The position numbers were made by a program, and so were the translations under genes. From positions 62,001-126,000 of the forward strand of contig NZ_RYZR01000005.1 in assembly GCF_003977615.1 (NCBI RefSeq): 64,000 nucleotides of DNA, written 5' to 3'. Of this stretch, positions 10,836 through 20,525 are shown in pieces. Source of the DNA: Dyella dinghuensis (GTDB lineage Bacteria > Pseudomonadota > Gammaproteobacteria > Xanthomonadales > Rhodanobacteraceae). The notes beneath the pieces are model-generated. The model was not told the DNA's origin, made no database searches, and saw nothing but the letters and a program-made list of their open reading frames with translations. Position 1 is the first letter of the stretch, and each line of letters starts with the position of its first letter.

Positions 10836-12566
10836 ATGAGGCAAATCCTCTCCGGCACCATGGCAGCGCGCGGCATGACCCTCGGTCGTGCACGGCTGGT
10901 TCAACCCAGTCGCTATCAAGTCGATACGCGCCCGTTGACAGAAGAGGAAATTCCTTCCGAACTTGAGCGCCTGCACGGCGCACTCGCTACCGCGCGTCAT
11001 GAGTTGCATGAACTGCGCGGCAAACTGCACGGCGCTTTGGCGCGCGAGGTGAACGAATTCATCGATGCGCACAGTTTGTTGCTCGATGACGCCGAGCTGT
11101 TACGCGGCCTCGATGAAATGATCACCATCGGCCGCTATCGCGCCGGCAACGCGCTGAAGAAACAGCGCGACCGTCTTGCGAACGTCTTTGCGGCGATGGA
11201 CGACCCGTATCTGCGCAGCCGCATGGAGGACGTCGACCAGGTGATCGGCCGCGTCGTGTCCGCCTTGCAACGCCAGACCAGCGCCGAAGAACGCAAACTG
11301 GCTGCGCGTGTCGGCGAGATTCTTGTGGCCGACACACTGGCGCCTGCCGACATGGCGCATCTGGCCGGCAATGGCCTACTGGGCGTGATCACCAGTTCCG
11401 GCAGCCCCTATTCGCACAGCGCCATCCTTGCACGCAGCTTGAGCCTGCCGATGCTGGTGGGTACACGAGACGCCTTGTCGACCATTCACGACGACGATCT
11501 GATCCTGCTCGATACCGAGCACGGTGAAGCCGTCGTGCATCCCACGGCGCAGGATCTCGCCCGCTATCGCGCATGGCAACGCGAAGCGGCGGCAGAAGGG
11601 CGCCGGCTGGCGAGTCTGGCCAACGCACCGACGCGCACGCGCGACGGTATCGACGTGCGGCTGCTCGCGAATGCCGAATCCACCACCGACGTCGCGCTCG
11701 CGCGATCGCGCGGCGCCGATGGCATCGGTTTGTACCGCACGGAATTCCTGTTCCTTCGCCACCGGCACCTTCCGTCCGAAGACGAACAGTTCATCGCCTA
11801 CCGCGATGTAGTGCTCGGCATGGGCGGTGCGCCAGTCACGATACGCACACTCGATCTTGGTGCGGACAAGGCCGATGCCGCCGGATTGGTGGTTCGTGGC
11901 GAAGAGAACCCCGCACTCGGTGTGCGCGGTGTGCGTCTTTCGTTGCGTCACCCGGCTGTTTTCACGACCCAGATTCGCGCCATTCTGCGCGCTGCCTGCT
12001 ATGGCCCGGTACGCGTGCTGGTGCCGATGGTGACGCAGCCGGATGAATTGATCGCGGTGCGTACGCTGTTCAAGCTGGCGCGGCAGGATCTCAAGCGCGA
12101 AAACATCGACCTACCGGAAAAACTTCCGCTGGGCGCCATGATCGAAGTGCCTGCCGCCGCGATCAATGTGCGCGCACTGCTAGAGCACGCCGACTTTCTC
12201 GCCATCGGCACCAACGATCTCGCGCAATATGTACTCGCTGCCGACCGCGGCAACGATGCGCTGGAAAACATCTACAACCCGCTGCAGCCCGCACTGTTGC
12301 GATTGCTTTCGCACGTTATCTCGGCAGGCCGGCGCGCGGGCAAGCCCGTCAGTCTGTGCGGTGAAATCGGCGGCGATGTGAATTTCACCGCGCTGTTGTT
12401 GGCGTTGGGTCTGTGCGAATTCAGCATGCATCCGAGTCAGATTCTGCACGTACGCGATCGCCTCGCTACGCTGGACCATGCACTTCTGCGCCGTCACGCG
12501 CCACGACTGATTCGCGCGCACACGCACGAACAAGCCGAAGAGTTGCTAGCCAGTCTGGTGCAGTAA
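10836..12566 (+). CDS. ptsI: PTS enzyme I (phosphoenolpyruvate-protein phosphotransferase)
   Basis: Transfers phosphate from PEP to HPr. The 576-residue product has the N-terminal HPr-binding helical part, the phosphohistidine motif SPYSHSAILARSLSLPMLVG, and the C-terminal PEP-binding barrel with GIGLYRTEFLFL, NPALGVRGVRLSLR, IGTNDLAQYVLAADRGN and the active-site cysteine in LCGEIGGD. ATG 10836 is preceded by TGGAA. A 124-bp gap separates it from ptsH, larger than elsewhere in the operon; nothing convincing is encoded there. Confidence 0.96.
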   Translation: MRQILSGTMAARGMTLGRARLVQPSRYQVDTRPLTEEEIPSELERLHGALATARHELHELRGKLHGALAREVNEFIDAHSLLLDDAELLRGLDEMITIGRYRAGNALKKQRDRLANVFAAMDDPYLRSRMEDVDQVIGRVVSALQRQTSAEERKLAARVGEILVADTLAPADMAHLAGNGLLGVITSSGSPYSHSAILARSLSLPMLVGTRDALSTIHDDDLILLDTEHGEAVVHPTAQDLARYRAWQREAAAEGRRLASLANAPTRTRDGIDVRLLANAESTTDVALARSRGADGIGLYRTEFLFLRHRHLPSEDEQFIAYRDVVLGMGGAPVTIRTLDLGADKADAAGLVVRGEENPALGVRGVRLSLRHPAVFTTQIRAILRAACYGPVRVLVPMVTQPDELIAVRTLFKLARQDLKRENIDLPEKLPLGAMIEVPAAAINVRALLEHADFLAIGTNDLAQYVLAADRGNDALENIYNPLQPALLRLLSHVISAGRRAGKPVSLCGEIGGDVNFTALLLALGLCEFSMHPSQILHVRDRLATLDHALLRRHAPRLIRAHTHEQAEELLASLVQ

Positions 12567-12577
12567 CGCGTAAGCCG

Positions 12578-13453
12578 TCAGACCGACTGCAGGAACGCTT
12601 CCAACGCAGCGCCGCGGTATTTTTCCCGATGCAACAGAATCGAAAGCTTGCGGCGTAAATCCAGGAACGGCGTTTTCAGCGCAACCAATCGCCCAGTGGC
12701 GACAGCATCGACAACGGCCACTTCCGGCAGGCATGCAATGCCCAGTCCCGCCGTCACCGCTTGCTTGATGGCTTCGATCTGATCGAGCTCCATCACGGTT
12801 TCGCCCGGCGGCAACTGCGCCAAAGCGCGCTCGCTGGTCGTGCGCGTGGCCGAGCCCGGTTCGCGCAATACCCAACGTTCGCCCGCAAAATCTTCGGGCT
12901 TCAGACTGCGTTTGCGAGACAACGGATGATCCGGCGGTGCGCACACAACCAGCGCGTCGTCACGCCACGGCCGTACTTCCAGCAGCGGATGCGTGACGGG
13001 GCCTTCCACGCATCCCACATCGAGACTGTGATCGAGCATCGCTGCAGCGATATCGCCCGTATTCGCCACCCGAAGACGAATGGCGACCTGTGGATGCGCG
13101 CGCACGAAGTCGCCCAGCAGTTCACCCACGCGATAGTTGCCGACGGTATTACTGGCACCGATGCGCAGGTCGCCCGCGAGCGAGACAGTTTTGCCCGCGG
13201 CCCGGCGTCCAAACTCGGCGTGGCGCTCGAGTAGCTCCTGCGCCAGCGGCAGCAACTCCCGTCCGCGCGGGTTTAGGCGCAACCTCCCGCGCTCCCGGTC
13301 GAACACGGGCGCATCCAGCTGACGCTCCATTTCGGCCAGGGCCATGCTGGCTGCGGGCTGGGTGAGGTACAACCGCTCGGCAGCAGCGCGGACGCTGCCG
13401 TGCAGGGCGATTTGCACGAAAACCTCTAACTGCCGCAGGCTGACGTTTAGCAT
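12578..13453 (-). CDS. LysR-family transcriptional regulator, YeiE-like
   Basis: A 291-residue LysR regulator: winged HTH at residues 1-65 (LRQLEVFVQIALHGSVRAAA, LTQPAASMALAEMERQL) and a periplasmic-binding-like effector domain after residue 90. It diverges from a YeiH-type transporter gene with an AT-rich 89-bp spacer, the same arrangement as yeiE-yeiH in E. coli. Control of that transporter is therefore likely. It converges with ptsI, the stops being only 11 bp apart. Confidence 0.88.
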   Translation of the reverse strand: MLNVSLRQLEVFVQIALHGSVRAAAERLYLTQPAASMALAEMERQLDAPVFDRERGRLRLNPRGRELLPLAQELLERHAEFGRRAAGKTVSLAGDLRIGASNTVGNYRVGELLGDFVRAHPQVAIRLRVANTGDIAAAMLDHSLDVGCVEGPVTHPLLEVRPWRDDALVVCAPPDHPLSRKRSLKPEDFAGERWVLREPGSATRTTSERALAQLPPGETVMELDQIEAIKQAVTAGLGIACLPEVAVVDAVATGRLVALKTPFLDLRRKLSILLHREKYRGAALEAFLQSV

Positions 13454-13542
13454 CAGCTTATTTTATACATTTAATTAGATATTTCAAATTTTCTTTATCG
13501 ATGGCGGCACGGACAATACGTCCAAACCCGAGGTATCCCGCC
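13454..13542. promoter_or_regulatory. divergent LysR/yeiH promoter region
   Basis: The first 45 bp (13454-13498) are strikingly AT-rich compared with the surroundings, as in LysR-type operator regions. I could not fix a single T-N11-A site because several overlap. GAGG at 13530-13533 is the ribosome site for the ATG at 13543. Confidence 0.4.
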
Positions 13543-14583
13543 ATGAACGCCACATCCATCCCCATGAAGAACATCCCGACCCTTCGCCTGAACGTATCCG
13601 GCCTTCTGCTGGCCGTCGGCATCTCCCTGGCGGCCTGGTGGCTCGGCCGCGCCGTGCCGCTCATTGGCGGCCCGGTCTTCGGCATTGTGATGGGCATTCT
13701 GGTGCGCAACCTGCTCTCGCCCAGCGAGACCTTTACGCCCGGCATCCAGTTCGCCAGCAAATACATCCTGCAGTGGTCGATCATCGCCCTGGGATTCGGC
13801 CTGAGCCTGACTCAGGTCGCCAAGACCGGACTGGAGTCGCTATCGGTAACGCTGGTGACGATGACCACCGCCTTCGTCACGGCGCTGGTGCTGGGACGCT
13901 TGATGAAGGTGCACAACAAGCTGCAGGTGCTGATTGGCGTCGGCACGGCTATTTGTGGCGGCTCGGCAATTGCTGCCATCACGCCCATCATCAAGCCTGA
14001 CGATCACGACACGGCATTCGCGATCTCGACGATCTTCCTGTTCAACCTCGTCGCGGTGCTGCTGTTCCCGTTGCTCGGGCACATGCTGCATCTTTCCGAT
14101 CTCGGCTTTGGACTATGGGCGGGCACGGCGATCAACGACACATCATCGGTGGTTGCAGCGGGCTACAGCTACAGCACGGCCGCGGGTGACTACGCCACGA
14201 TCGTGAAGCTGACGCGTGCAACGCTGATCATTCCGATCTGCCTGATTCTTGCGATCGTTGTCGCCGTACGCGAAAAGCGCGCTGCCAAGCAGACGGGCGT
14301 CACCGGCGACTTCAGTCTCGCCCGCATCTTTCCCTGGTTCATCCTTTGGTTCCTGGTGGCATCCGGTTTGCGCACGGCAGGTTTCGTTCCGGCATCGTTG
14401 CTGCCAGTGCTGCACATCGCGGCGGAGTTCATGATTATCGTTGCGCTTACCGCGATCGGCTTGTCTGCCAATTTGCGCAAGATGGCATCGACCGGCGTAC
14501 GCCCGATTCTGTTGGGACTTGGTGTGTGGGCAGCAGTGTCGATCAGCAGCCTGCTGGTGCAACTGGCCATCGGACAACTTTGA
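13543..14583 (+). CDS. YeiH-family putative sulfate exporter (UPF0324)
   Basis: A 346-residue inner-membrane protein with about ten hydrophobic segments. Family features include GPVFGIVMGILVRN near the N terminus, VGTAICGGSAIAAITPII in the middle and GTAINDTSSVVAAGYSYS further on. The family is annotated as putative sulfate exporters, but the substrate is not proven here. The ATG at 13543 has a GAGG site; ATG 13564 is an alternative. The neighbouring divergent LysR gene is its likely regulator. Confidence 0.88.
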   Translation: MNATSIPMKNIPTLRLNVSGLLLAVGISLAAWWLGRAVPLIGGPVFGIVMGILVRNLLSPSETFTPGIQFASKYILQWSIIALGFGLSLTQVAKTGLESLSVTLVTMTTAFVTALVLGRLMKVHNKLQVLIGVGTAICGGSAIAAITPIIKPDDHDTAFAISTIFLFNLVAVLLFPLLGHMLHLSDLGFGLWAGTAINDTSSVVAAGYSYSTAAGDYATIVKLTRATLIIPICLILAIVVAVREKRAAKQTGVTGDFSLARIFPWFILWFLVASGLRTAGFVPASLLPVLHIAAEFMIIVALTAIGLSANLRKMASTGVRPILLGLGVWAAVSISSLLVQLAIGQL

Positions 14584-14593
14584 AACGCTGTGC

Positions 14594-14728
14594 TCCCTCT
14601 CCCCTGCGGGGAGAGGGCTGGGGTGAGGGGCCAACCTAGCGTCACCACCACGTCGAAGCGCAATTGCGATGCCACCGCATCGCAAGATTGACCCCTCACC
14701 TCAATCCTCTCCCAAGAGGGGAGAGGAG
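14594..14728. repeat. paired C/G-rich palindromic repeat (REP-like, family A)
   Basis: Two inverted copies of a CCCTCTCCC-GAGAGGG hairpin plus a TGAGGGG tail (14594-14632 and 14690-14728) flank a spacer that itself folds (TTGCGATG/CATCGCAA). The element lies between convergent yeiH-like and tsaB genes. Related copies occur near 21998, 23858, 43547, 44342 and 56229. Confidence 0.7.
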
Positions 14729-14736
14729 GAAAAGAG

Positions 14737-15423
14737 TCAGCGTCCCTGCTCAGCCAGCGTCAACGCGACCTTGTCACGCAAATACACTGGCAACGCGAGT
14801 TCAGGTGCATGTGCACGGCCAGCTTTGAACTCGCTGACCGCCAACGTCGCAACGTGGCGAGCCTGGGGATAACGCGCACCATCCGCAGAGCGAGGATCGA
14901 TACCCAATCTCTCGCGCAAAGCGCTCGCATAAGTAGCCCAGCCCGTGCCGACAACGTGCCACGTATTGGCCTGTGGCAATTGCAGCGATTCGGCTGTGCA
15001 CACGCGCTCTTCGTCCAACGCAATCAATCCGCCGTTGTCGTCGCGCCGATAGCTGACCGCATAGATTTCGCCCATGCGCGCATCGATCACCGCAAGAATG
15101 GCCGCATCGTCTTCGGGCGCTTCAAGCGCCAGCGCCGCGAGCGAAGAAATGGTCACCACGGGCAGATCGAGCGCCATGGCCATGCCTTGCGCCAGTGACA
15201 CCGCCAGACGCACACCGGTAAACGCGCCAGGCCCACGACCCACCGCAATGCCGTCCAACGCATGCCTGCTGATGCCTGCTTCGGCCAGCAGTTCGTCCGC
15301 CATCGGCAATACGCGCTCGGCGTGCCGACGCGGCGCCAGCTCGGTGCGGGCAACGACGTCTTCACCGTGCACAAGCGCAACGGAGCAGGCTTCAGTCGCA
15401 GTTTCGATGGCTAGCAGGTTCAT
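14737..15423 (-). CDS. tsaB: tRNA threonylcarbamoyladenosine biosynthesis protein TsaB
   Basis: TsaB partners TsaD and TsaE in making t6A37 in ANN-decoding tRNAs. The 228 residues begin LLAIETATEACSVALVHG, the ASKHA-fold first strand, and contain GRGPGAFTGVRLAVSLAQG, the diagnostic TsaB motif. A degenerate active site is normal for TsaB. The gene follows the 15450-16403 gene by 26 bp on the same strand. Confidence 0.95.
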   Translation of the reverse strand: MNLLAIETATEACSVALVHGEDVVARTELAPRRHAERVLPMADELLAEAGISRHALDGIAVGRGPGAFTGVRLAVSLAQGMAMALDLPVVTISSLAALALEAPEDDAAILAVIDARMGEIYAVSYRRDDNGGLIALDEERVCTAESLQLPQANTWHVVGTGWATYASALRERLGIDPRSADGARYPQARHVATLAVSEFKAGRAHAPELALPVYLRDKVALTLAEQGR

Positions 15424-15449
15424 CGTCGCATTCTCGCACTTGTGCGCGC

Positions 15450-16403
15450 TCAGTACCGCTTCGCTTTAGGGTTGTAGTAACTGGTGTCAGATGCATCAAG
15501 CAATTGACGCATGGCCGGCCCAACGTGCTTGAACCCGTGCGCGGCGAGCACTTCTTTCTTGCCAGGAATATCGTACTGACCGGATACGCCCGGATGCGGC
15601 CGGCCATCGGCAGGAACATCTGCCGGACGCGGAAGTTGTTCGGGCCAGTGCTGCGCATGCAACGTCAGTGCGGGACACCAGTGACGATTGTCCGGATGCA
15701 CCGGCTCGCGTTCCTTGATGTGGATGATCCCGCGTTTGTCGAATTCTTTGACGAAACCCTGATAAAAATCGTACTCGAGCGTGTTGTCGATCGTCGGCTG
15801 AACCGCATCGAGCATCGTGAAAAAGCGCGGATCGTTGCGTGCGATAAAAAACTGCGTCGACAAGGTGTGCTTGCGCTTGACGTAAAAATCGTTGCCCACA
15901 GCGCTGGCGATCGATGCCAAGCCCAGCTTCACTTTTGCAAACGGATGATGCAACCGACGCCACTGCGGGCGTTGATCGGTGCTCCATGTCGATGCAGCAA
16001 GATGCGCCTCCGGATGACGATCCAGCAGATCGATATAGCGCGTGATGATCTCCTGGTTGAACACCCAGGTGTCGGCTTCGATATGCAGCAGATACTGCGG
16101 GTTGTAGATCTCCACCGCCGCGCGACACGACTGCTGCAATAGATTCAGCGCACCATAGATGATGGTGCGCGGCTGGCAACGAACCAGCACGTCTTCCATG
16201 TGCGGTTCATACGTCGGGTCGGAACACGCATGGACGATCGGCCATGGCGCGGCATAGTTGAGCTTGATGATCTCCTGGTTGATTCGCGCGCAATCGGGCC
16301 GCTCATGGTTGGTCATGCACACGACCACCCTGGGACGCGGCGTCACCGTGGCTGGCACGGGCAGACCGGCGGTCGCGATATCGACTTCGTTCCTGATTTC
16401 CAT
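15450..16403 (-). CDS. uncharacterised protein, possibly GT-A glycosyltransferase-like
   Basis: I do not recognise this 317-residue protein with certainty. It begins with a basic/proline stretch and a beta-strand RPRVVVCMTNHERPDCAR. The segment PQYLLHIEADTWVFNQE resembles the acidic DxD-type region of GT-A glycosyltransferases, and STWSTDQRPQWRRLHHPF follows. No membrane helix or signal peptide is visible. ATG 16403 was preferred; an in-frame TTG at 16436 would add 11 residues. It is probably co-transcribed with tsaB and diverges from valS. Confidence 0.5.
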   Translation of the reverse strand: MEIRNEVDIATAGLPVPATVTPRPRVVVCMTNHERPDCARINQEIIKLNYAAPWPIVHACSDPTYEPHMEDVLVRCQPRTIIYGALNLLQQSCRAAVEIYNPQYLLHIEADTWVFNQEIITRYIDLLDRHPEAHLAASTWSTDQRPQWRRLHHPFAKVKLGLASIASAVGNDFYVKRKHTLSTQFFIARNDPRFFTMLDAVQPTIDNTLEYDFYQGFVKEFDKRGIIHIKEREPVHPDNRHWCPALTLHAQHWPEQLPRPADVPADGRPHPGVSGQYDIPGKKEVLAAHGFKHVGPAMRQLLDASDTSYYNPKAKRY

Positions 16404-16507
16404 GCGTGAGCGGTCGCCCTGTGCGAGAGTCGTCAAACCAGCTGGGCACTATAACGGAAGCAGACCGGCGCCCCGCTGACGCCCCACCGGGCCAGTTTGC
16501 CCGCGTT

Positions 16508-16536
16508 TTGGCAGGCCAGCTCCGGCCCTTTACAAT
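16508..16536 (+). promoter_or_regulatory. sigma-70 promoter of valS
   Basis: TTGGCA (16508-16513) and TACAAT (16531-16536) are 17 bp apart, each matching five of six consensus bases. Transcription would begin near 16543, giving a leader of about 50 nt before the ATG at 16593. Confidence 0.7.
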
Positions 16537-16592
16537 GGATGCTTTACGCCTACCCACGCGTGCCGGACCCGGCGCGCAAACGCGAGTCCCCG

Positions 16593-19421
16593 ATGGAAAA
16601 GAGTTTCGAGCCCCGCCCGATCGAGTCGAAGTGGTATGCCCGCTGGGAAGCCAGCGACGTATTCCGCCCGTCCGGCCATGGCGAGCCGTACTGCATCCTA
16701 CTGCCGCCGCCGAACGTTACCGGCACCCTGCACATGGGCCATGCGTTCCAGCAGACCGTAATGGACATGCTGATCCGCTACCAGCGCATGCGCGGCATGA
16801 ACACGCTGTGGCAGGTCGGTACCGATCATGCGGGCATCGCCACGCAGAAGATCGTCGAAAATCAGCTCGCGGTGGAAAGCAAAACCCGCCATGACCTTGG
16901 CCGCGAACCCTTCGTCGAACGTGTGTGGCAGTGGAAGGACGAATCCGGCTCCACCATCACCAATCAGATGCGCCGCCTTGGCGTCGCGGCGGACTGGTCG
17001 CGCGAACGCTTCACGATGGACGAAGGTCTGTCAGCTGCTGTGCGCAAGGTGTTCGTCGATTGGTATCGCGCCGGTTTGATCTATCGCGGCAATCGCCTGG
17101 TGAACTGGGACCCTGTGCTGGGTACGGCAGTGTCCGATCTTGAGGTGAATAACGTCGAGCGCGACGGCCACATGTGGTCGATTCGCTATCCAGTCACCGG
17201 CAGCGACGAAAGCGTTGTCGTCGCCACCACGCGTCCGGAAACGATGCTGGGCGACGTGGCAGTGGCCGTGCATCCGGACGATGAGCGTTACCAGAAGCTG
17301 ATCGGCAAGATGCTGACGTTGCCGCTTACCGGCCGGCAGATTCCGGTGATCGCCGACGACTACGTCGACAAGGAATTCGGCACCGGCTGCGTGAAAATCA
17401 CGCCTGCGCACGACTTCAACGACTACGCCATCGGCCAGCGTCACAAGCTGACGCCGATTGAGATCTTCACGCTCGACGCGAAGGTCAACGCGAACGCGCC
17501 CGCGAAATATCAGGGCATGGATCGCTACGAGGCACGCAAAGTCGTGCTCGCTGATCTCGAAGCGGCTGGTCTGCTCGTCGAAACCAGGCCGCACAAATTG
17601 CAGGTTCCGGTGAGTCAGCGTTCCGATGCTGTGATCGAACCGATGCTCACCGATCAATGGTTCGTCGATCTCACCAGCGACAAGCAGAAAGATGGCCGTC
17701 CCGGCGGCCGCAAGGCGATCACCGAACCGGCGCTCGACGCTGTGCGTTCGGGCGAGGTCAAGTTCGTGCCGGAAAACTGGACGACGACGTACACGCAGTG
17801 GTTGGACAACATCCAGGACTGGTGCATCAGCCGCCAGCTGTGGTGGGGCCACCGCATTCCTGCGTGGTACGACGAAGCGGGCAACATCTTCGTCGGCGAA
17901 GACGAAGCCGACGCACGTAAGCACGCGACCACCGCACCGGTCGGCGCACTGAAGCAGGACGAAGACGTGCTGGACACATGGTTCAGCTCAGCGCTGTGGC
18001 CTTTCTCCACGCTCGGCTGGCCCGCCAACGGTCCGGTGAAGAACGAGCGCGGCGACGTGGTCGCAAACTGGGAAGCCGACAAGATATTCCTGCCGAGCGC
18101 AGTGCTCGTCACCGGCTTCGACATCATCTTCTTCTGGGTCGCGCGCATGGTGATGGCGACCAAATACTTCACGGGCAAGGTGCCGTTCCGTGAGGTGTAC
18201 ATCAACGCCATCGTGCGTGATGCGGAAGGCCAGAAGATGTCCAAGTCCAAGGGCAACACGCTGGACCCGCTGGACCTGATCGACGGTATCGAACTGGAAC
18301 CGCTGGTGGAAAAATCCATCAAGTCGCTGCTGATTCCGCAGGTGCGCGAGAAAGTCGAAAAACGCATCCGCAAGGATTACCCGAGCGGCATTCCCGCCAT
18401 TGGTACCGACGCGCTGCGTTTCACCTTCGCTGCGCTGGCAAGCTACAGCCGCACCATCAACTTCGACATCAAGCGTGCCGAAGGCTACAAGGCGTTCTGC
18501 AACAAGTTGTGGAACGCGGCGCGCTTTGTGTTGATGAATCTTCCGGAAGGCGAATTGCCCGCGCCATCCGGTGCGCCGGCGACGGAAGCAGAACGCTGGA
18601 TTCTCACACGCCTGAAGCAAACGCTGGGCGAAGTCGAACAGCATTTCATCACGTATCGCTTCGACTTGCTTGCGCAAGCGCTTTACGAGTTCACCTGGAA
18701 CGAGTTCTGCGACTGGTTCCTCGAATTGTCCAAGCCTGCGTTGAACGGCGATGATGCCGCTGCTGCCGCGTCCACGCGCCACACGCTGGTCGTGGTGTTG
18801 GAAACTGTCTTGCGCGCGCTGCATCCGATCGTGCCGTTCATCACGGAAGAAATTTGGCAATCGGTGGCGCCGAAACTCGGCATCAAGGCCGACGGCATTT
18901 TGCAGCGCTCATGGCCCAACGCCAGCGATATGCCTGCCGATGAAGCCGCCACGGCTGAAATCGAGTGGTTCAAGAACGTACTGAGCGGCATTCGCCGCAT
19001 TCGTGCAGAAATGAATATCGCACCGGGCAAGACGATTCCGTTATTGCTTGCCGATGGTGACGCGACCGATCGCGCACGAGCCGCGAAGTTCGCTGCGCAG
19101 ATCAGCTTCCTCGCACGTGTGGACGCGCCGCAGTGGATTGCATCCGGTGCTGACGAACCAGCTGCCGCGGCAGCCGTGGTCGGTTCGATGCGCGTATTGA
19201 TTCCGCTCGCCGGACTGATTGATCTGAGTGCCGAAAAGACGCGTCTCGCGAAAGAAATCGCACGCATCGAAGGTGAGATCAAGAAATGCGAGAACAAGCT
19301 GGGCAATGCGAACTTCGTCGCTAATGCGCCGGCTGAGGTGGTGGCGCAGGAGAGACAGCGGATTGCCGACTGGGGTACACAGGCCACGGCGCTGCGAGAG
19401 CAGATGCAAAAGCTCGGTTGA
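16593..19421 (+). CDS. valS: valyl-tRNA synthetase
   Basis: Class I aminoacyl-tRNA synthetase of 942 residues. The HIGH motif is [13 protein letters not shown] and the KMSKS motif is [14 protein letters not shown]. An editing domain lies between, and the C-terminal coiled-coil arm is seen in [19 protein letters not shown]. The ATG at 16593 gives [15 protein letters not shown], the family start; the frame is open upstream to 16497, but the extension overlaps the promoter. Confidence 0.98.
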   Translation: MEKSFEPRPIESKWYARWEASDVFRPSGHGEPYCILLPPPNVTGTLHMGHAFQQTVMDMLIRYQRMRGMNTLWQVGTDHAGIATQKIVENQLAVESKTRHDLGREPFVERVWQWKDESGSTITNQMRRLGVAADWSRERFTMDEGLSAAVRKVFVDWYRAGLIYRGNRLVNWDPVLGTAVSDLEVNNVERDGHMWSIRYPVTGSDESVVVATTRPETMLGDVAVAVHPDDERYQKLIGKMLTLPLTGRQIPVIADDYVDKEFGTGCVKITPAHDFNDYAIGQRHKLTPIEIFTLDAKVNANAPAKYQGMDRYEARKVVLADLEAAGLLVETRPHKLQVPVSQRSDAVIEPMLTDQWFVDLTSDKQKDGRPGGRKAITEPALDAVRSGEVKFVPENWTTTYTQWLDNIQDWCISRQLWWGHRIPAWYDEAGNIFVGEDEADARKHATTAPVGALKQDEDVLDTWFSSALWPFSTLGWPANGPVKNERGDVVANWEADKIFLPSAVLVTGFDIIFFWVARMVMATKYFTGKVPFREVYINAIVRDAEGQKMSKSKGNTLDPLDLIDGIELEPLVEKSIKSLLIPQVREKVEKRIRKDYPSGIPAIGTDALRFTFAALASYSRTINFDIKRAEGYKAFCNKLWNAARFVLMNLPEGELPAPSGAPATEAERWILTRLKQTLGEVEQHFITYRFDLLAQALYEFTWNEFCDWFLELSKPALNGDDAAAAASTRHTLVVVLETVLRALHPIVPFITEEIWQSVAPKLGIKADGILQRSWPNASDMPADEAATAEIEWFKNVLSGIRRIRAEMNIAPGKTIPLLLADGDATDRARAAKFAAQISFLARVDAPQWIASGADEPAAAAAVVGSMRVLIPLAGLIDLSAEKTRLAKEIARIEGEIKKCENKLGNANFVANAPAEVVAQERQRIADWGTQATALREQMQKLG

Positions 19422-19439
19422 TCGCTTCCGGAAAAGAAA

Positions 19440-19475
19440 AAAGCCCGCGTTCCTCACGGACGCGGGCTTTTTTTG
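19440..19475 (+). terminator. intrinsic terminator of valS
   Basis: AAAGCCCGCGT and ACGCGGGCTTT form an 11-bp stem around a 9-nt loop, followed by a run of seven or more T residues. It begins 18 bp after the valS stop. Confidence 0.9.
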
Positions 19476-19478
19476 CTC

Positions 19479-19580
19479 GTCATTCCGGCGTAGGCCGGAA
19501 TCCAGTAACGGATGAGCTGAAAAATTCGGAAGAATATGGAGCGCTTTCGCCACTGGATTCCGGCCTACGCCGGAATGACG
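19479..19580. repeat. paired REP-like repeat (family B, central T)
   Basis: GTCATTCCGGCGTAGGCC at 19479 and its inverted copy ending at 19580 flank a 44-bp spacer. Each arm can fold on itself (ATTCCGGC/GCCGGAAT) and the two arms are complementary to each other. Same family at 54878-55020 and 59638-59740. It lies between convergent valS and rimI. Confidence 0.8.
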
Positions 19581-19584
19581 GGCA

Positions 19585-20055
19585 TCAAGGAACATCAAAC
19601 TCCAACGCCATCACAATGGCATCTTCGCGCCCGTTGTGCGCCGGGTAGTAACGCGGACGCCGTCCGATTTCGCGAAACCCCATCGATTCATACAACGTCT
19701 GCGCATTCGGATTCGACGGCCGGACTTCCAGAAACACGCGTTCGGCGCCGTTCCATCGTGCGATATCAAGCAACCGCTTCATCAGATGGCGGCCGAAACC
19801 TTGCCCGCGCTGCAGCGGATCGATGCAAACGTTGAGAACATGCGCCTCACCGGCACCCACTGACAAAATGCCGTAACCGATGATCTTGCCATCCATGCAT
19901 AGCACCCACGAGGGGTGTCCCGCGCGCAGGCAGTCGCCGAAGATGCCTAACGTCCAGGGAAAATCATAGGAACCGTTTTCAAGTTCGCTGACGCGCGGCA
20001 AGTCCTCGCGCCGCATAGCGCGCATCTCCAGCGAGGGACGCGCCACGGCAACCAT
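19585..20055 (-). CDS. rimI: ribosomal protein bS18 alanine N-acetyltransferase
   Basis: A 156-residue GNAT enzyme. The acetyl-CoA motif is VCIDPLQRGQGFGRHLMKRL, and the RimI-type end FLEVRPSNPNAQTLYESMGF follows. RimI acetylates the N terminus of ribosomal protein S18. Its start codon overlaps the stop of the preceding gene by one base (TGATG), so the two are translationally coupled. The rimI-tsaB functional pairing is common, but here tsaB lies 4 kb away. Confidence 0.93.
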   Translation of the reverse strand: MVAVARPSLEMRAMRREDLPRVSELENGSYDFPWTLGIFGDCLRAGHPSWVLCMDGKIIGYGILSVGAGEAHVLNVCIDPLQRGQGFGRHLMKRLLDIARWNGAERVFLEVRPSNPNAQTLYESMGFREIGRRPRYYPAHNGREDAIVMALEFDVP

Positions 20056-20525
20056 CAGGACGCCCCGGAAGCTCCCAGCGCGCGACGCATGCTACGCAAC
20101 GCATGCCACAGACGGCGCTTGGAAGCGGCTTGAGAAAGCAGTTCATTGGGTGCATCGGCGAGGACGATATGCGCATCGCGCATGACGTCGGCCGGCAAGG
20201 CACGCCCCAGCGCGTGCGCCTGAGGCTCTCCGAACACGAGATACGCCTGAGCGTGTGGTACCTGCATCGCATCGGTCACTTCGATGCGTGCCGCGCGGGC
20301 GAGACTCGGCCCGAAAGCGCACAGCGCACGCCCAAGCAGATCTAGCTCACGCACTGCACACCCATGCGGTAGCACGACTACCACGCTGGTGCTGGACGGC
20401 AGCTCCATCGTTACCGGTTGTGCGATGGGTTCAACCACCGCCGTCGCACGCCGCCGCCACGACACCACGCCCAGCGCGCGAAGCACGCGCGAGCGGTGCG
20501 CAGGACTGGCGACGAGTGCGTTCAT
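20055..20525 (-). CDS. probable DNA polymerase III psi subunit (HolD-like)
   Basis: A 156-residue protein with no strong recognisable domain at first sight. Its N-terminal stretch RVLRALGVVSWRRR follows the pattern of the E. coli psi N terminus (a leucine helix, then LGI/V-x-x-W-x-x-R), the segment that contacts chi. It directly precedes rimI, exactly where holD lies in E. coli. Psi links the clamp loader to SSB through chi. The call is an inference from one short motif plus synteny. It overlaps pssA by 4 bp (ATGA). Confidence 0.6.
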   Translation of the reverse strand: MNALVASPAHRSRVLRALGVVSWRRRATAVVEPIAQPVTMELPSSTSVVVVLPHGCAVRELDLLGRALCAFGPSLARAARIEVTDAMQVPHAQAYLVFGEPQAHALGRALPADVMRDAHIVLADAPNELLSQAASKRRLWHALRSMRRALGASGAS

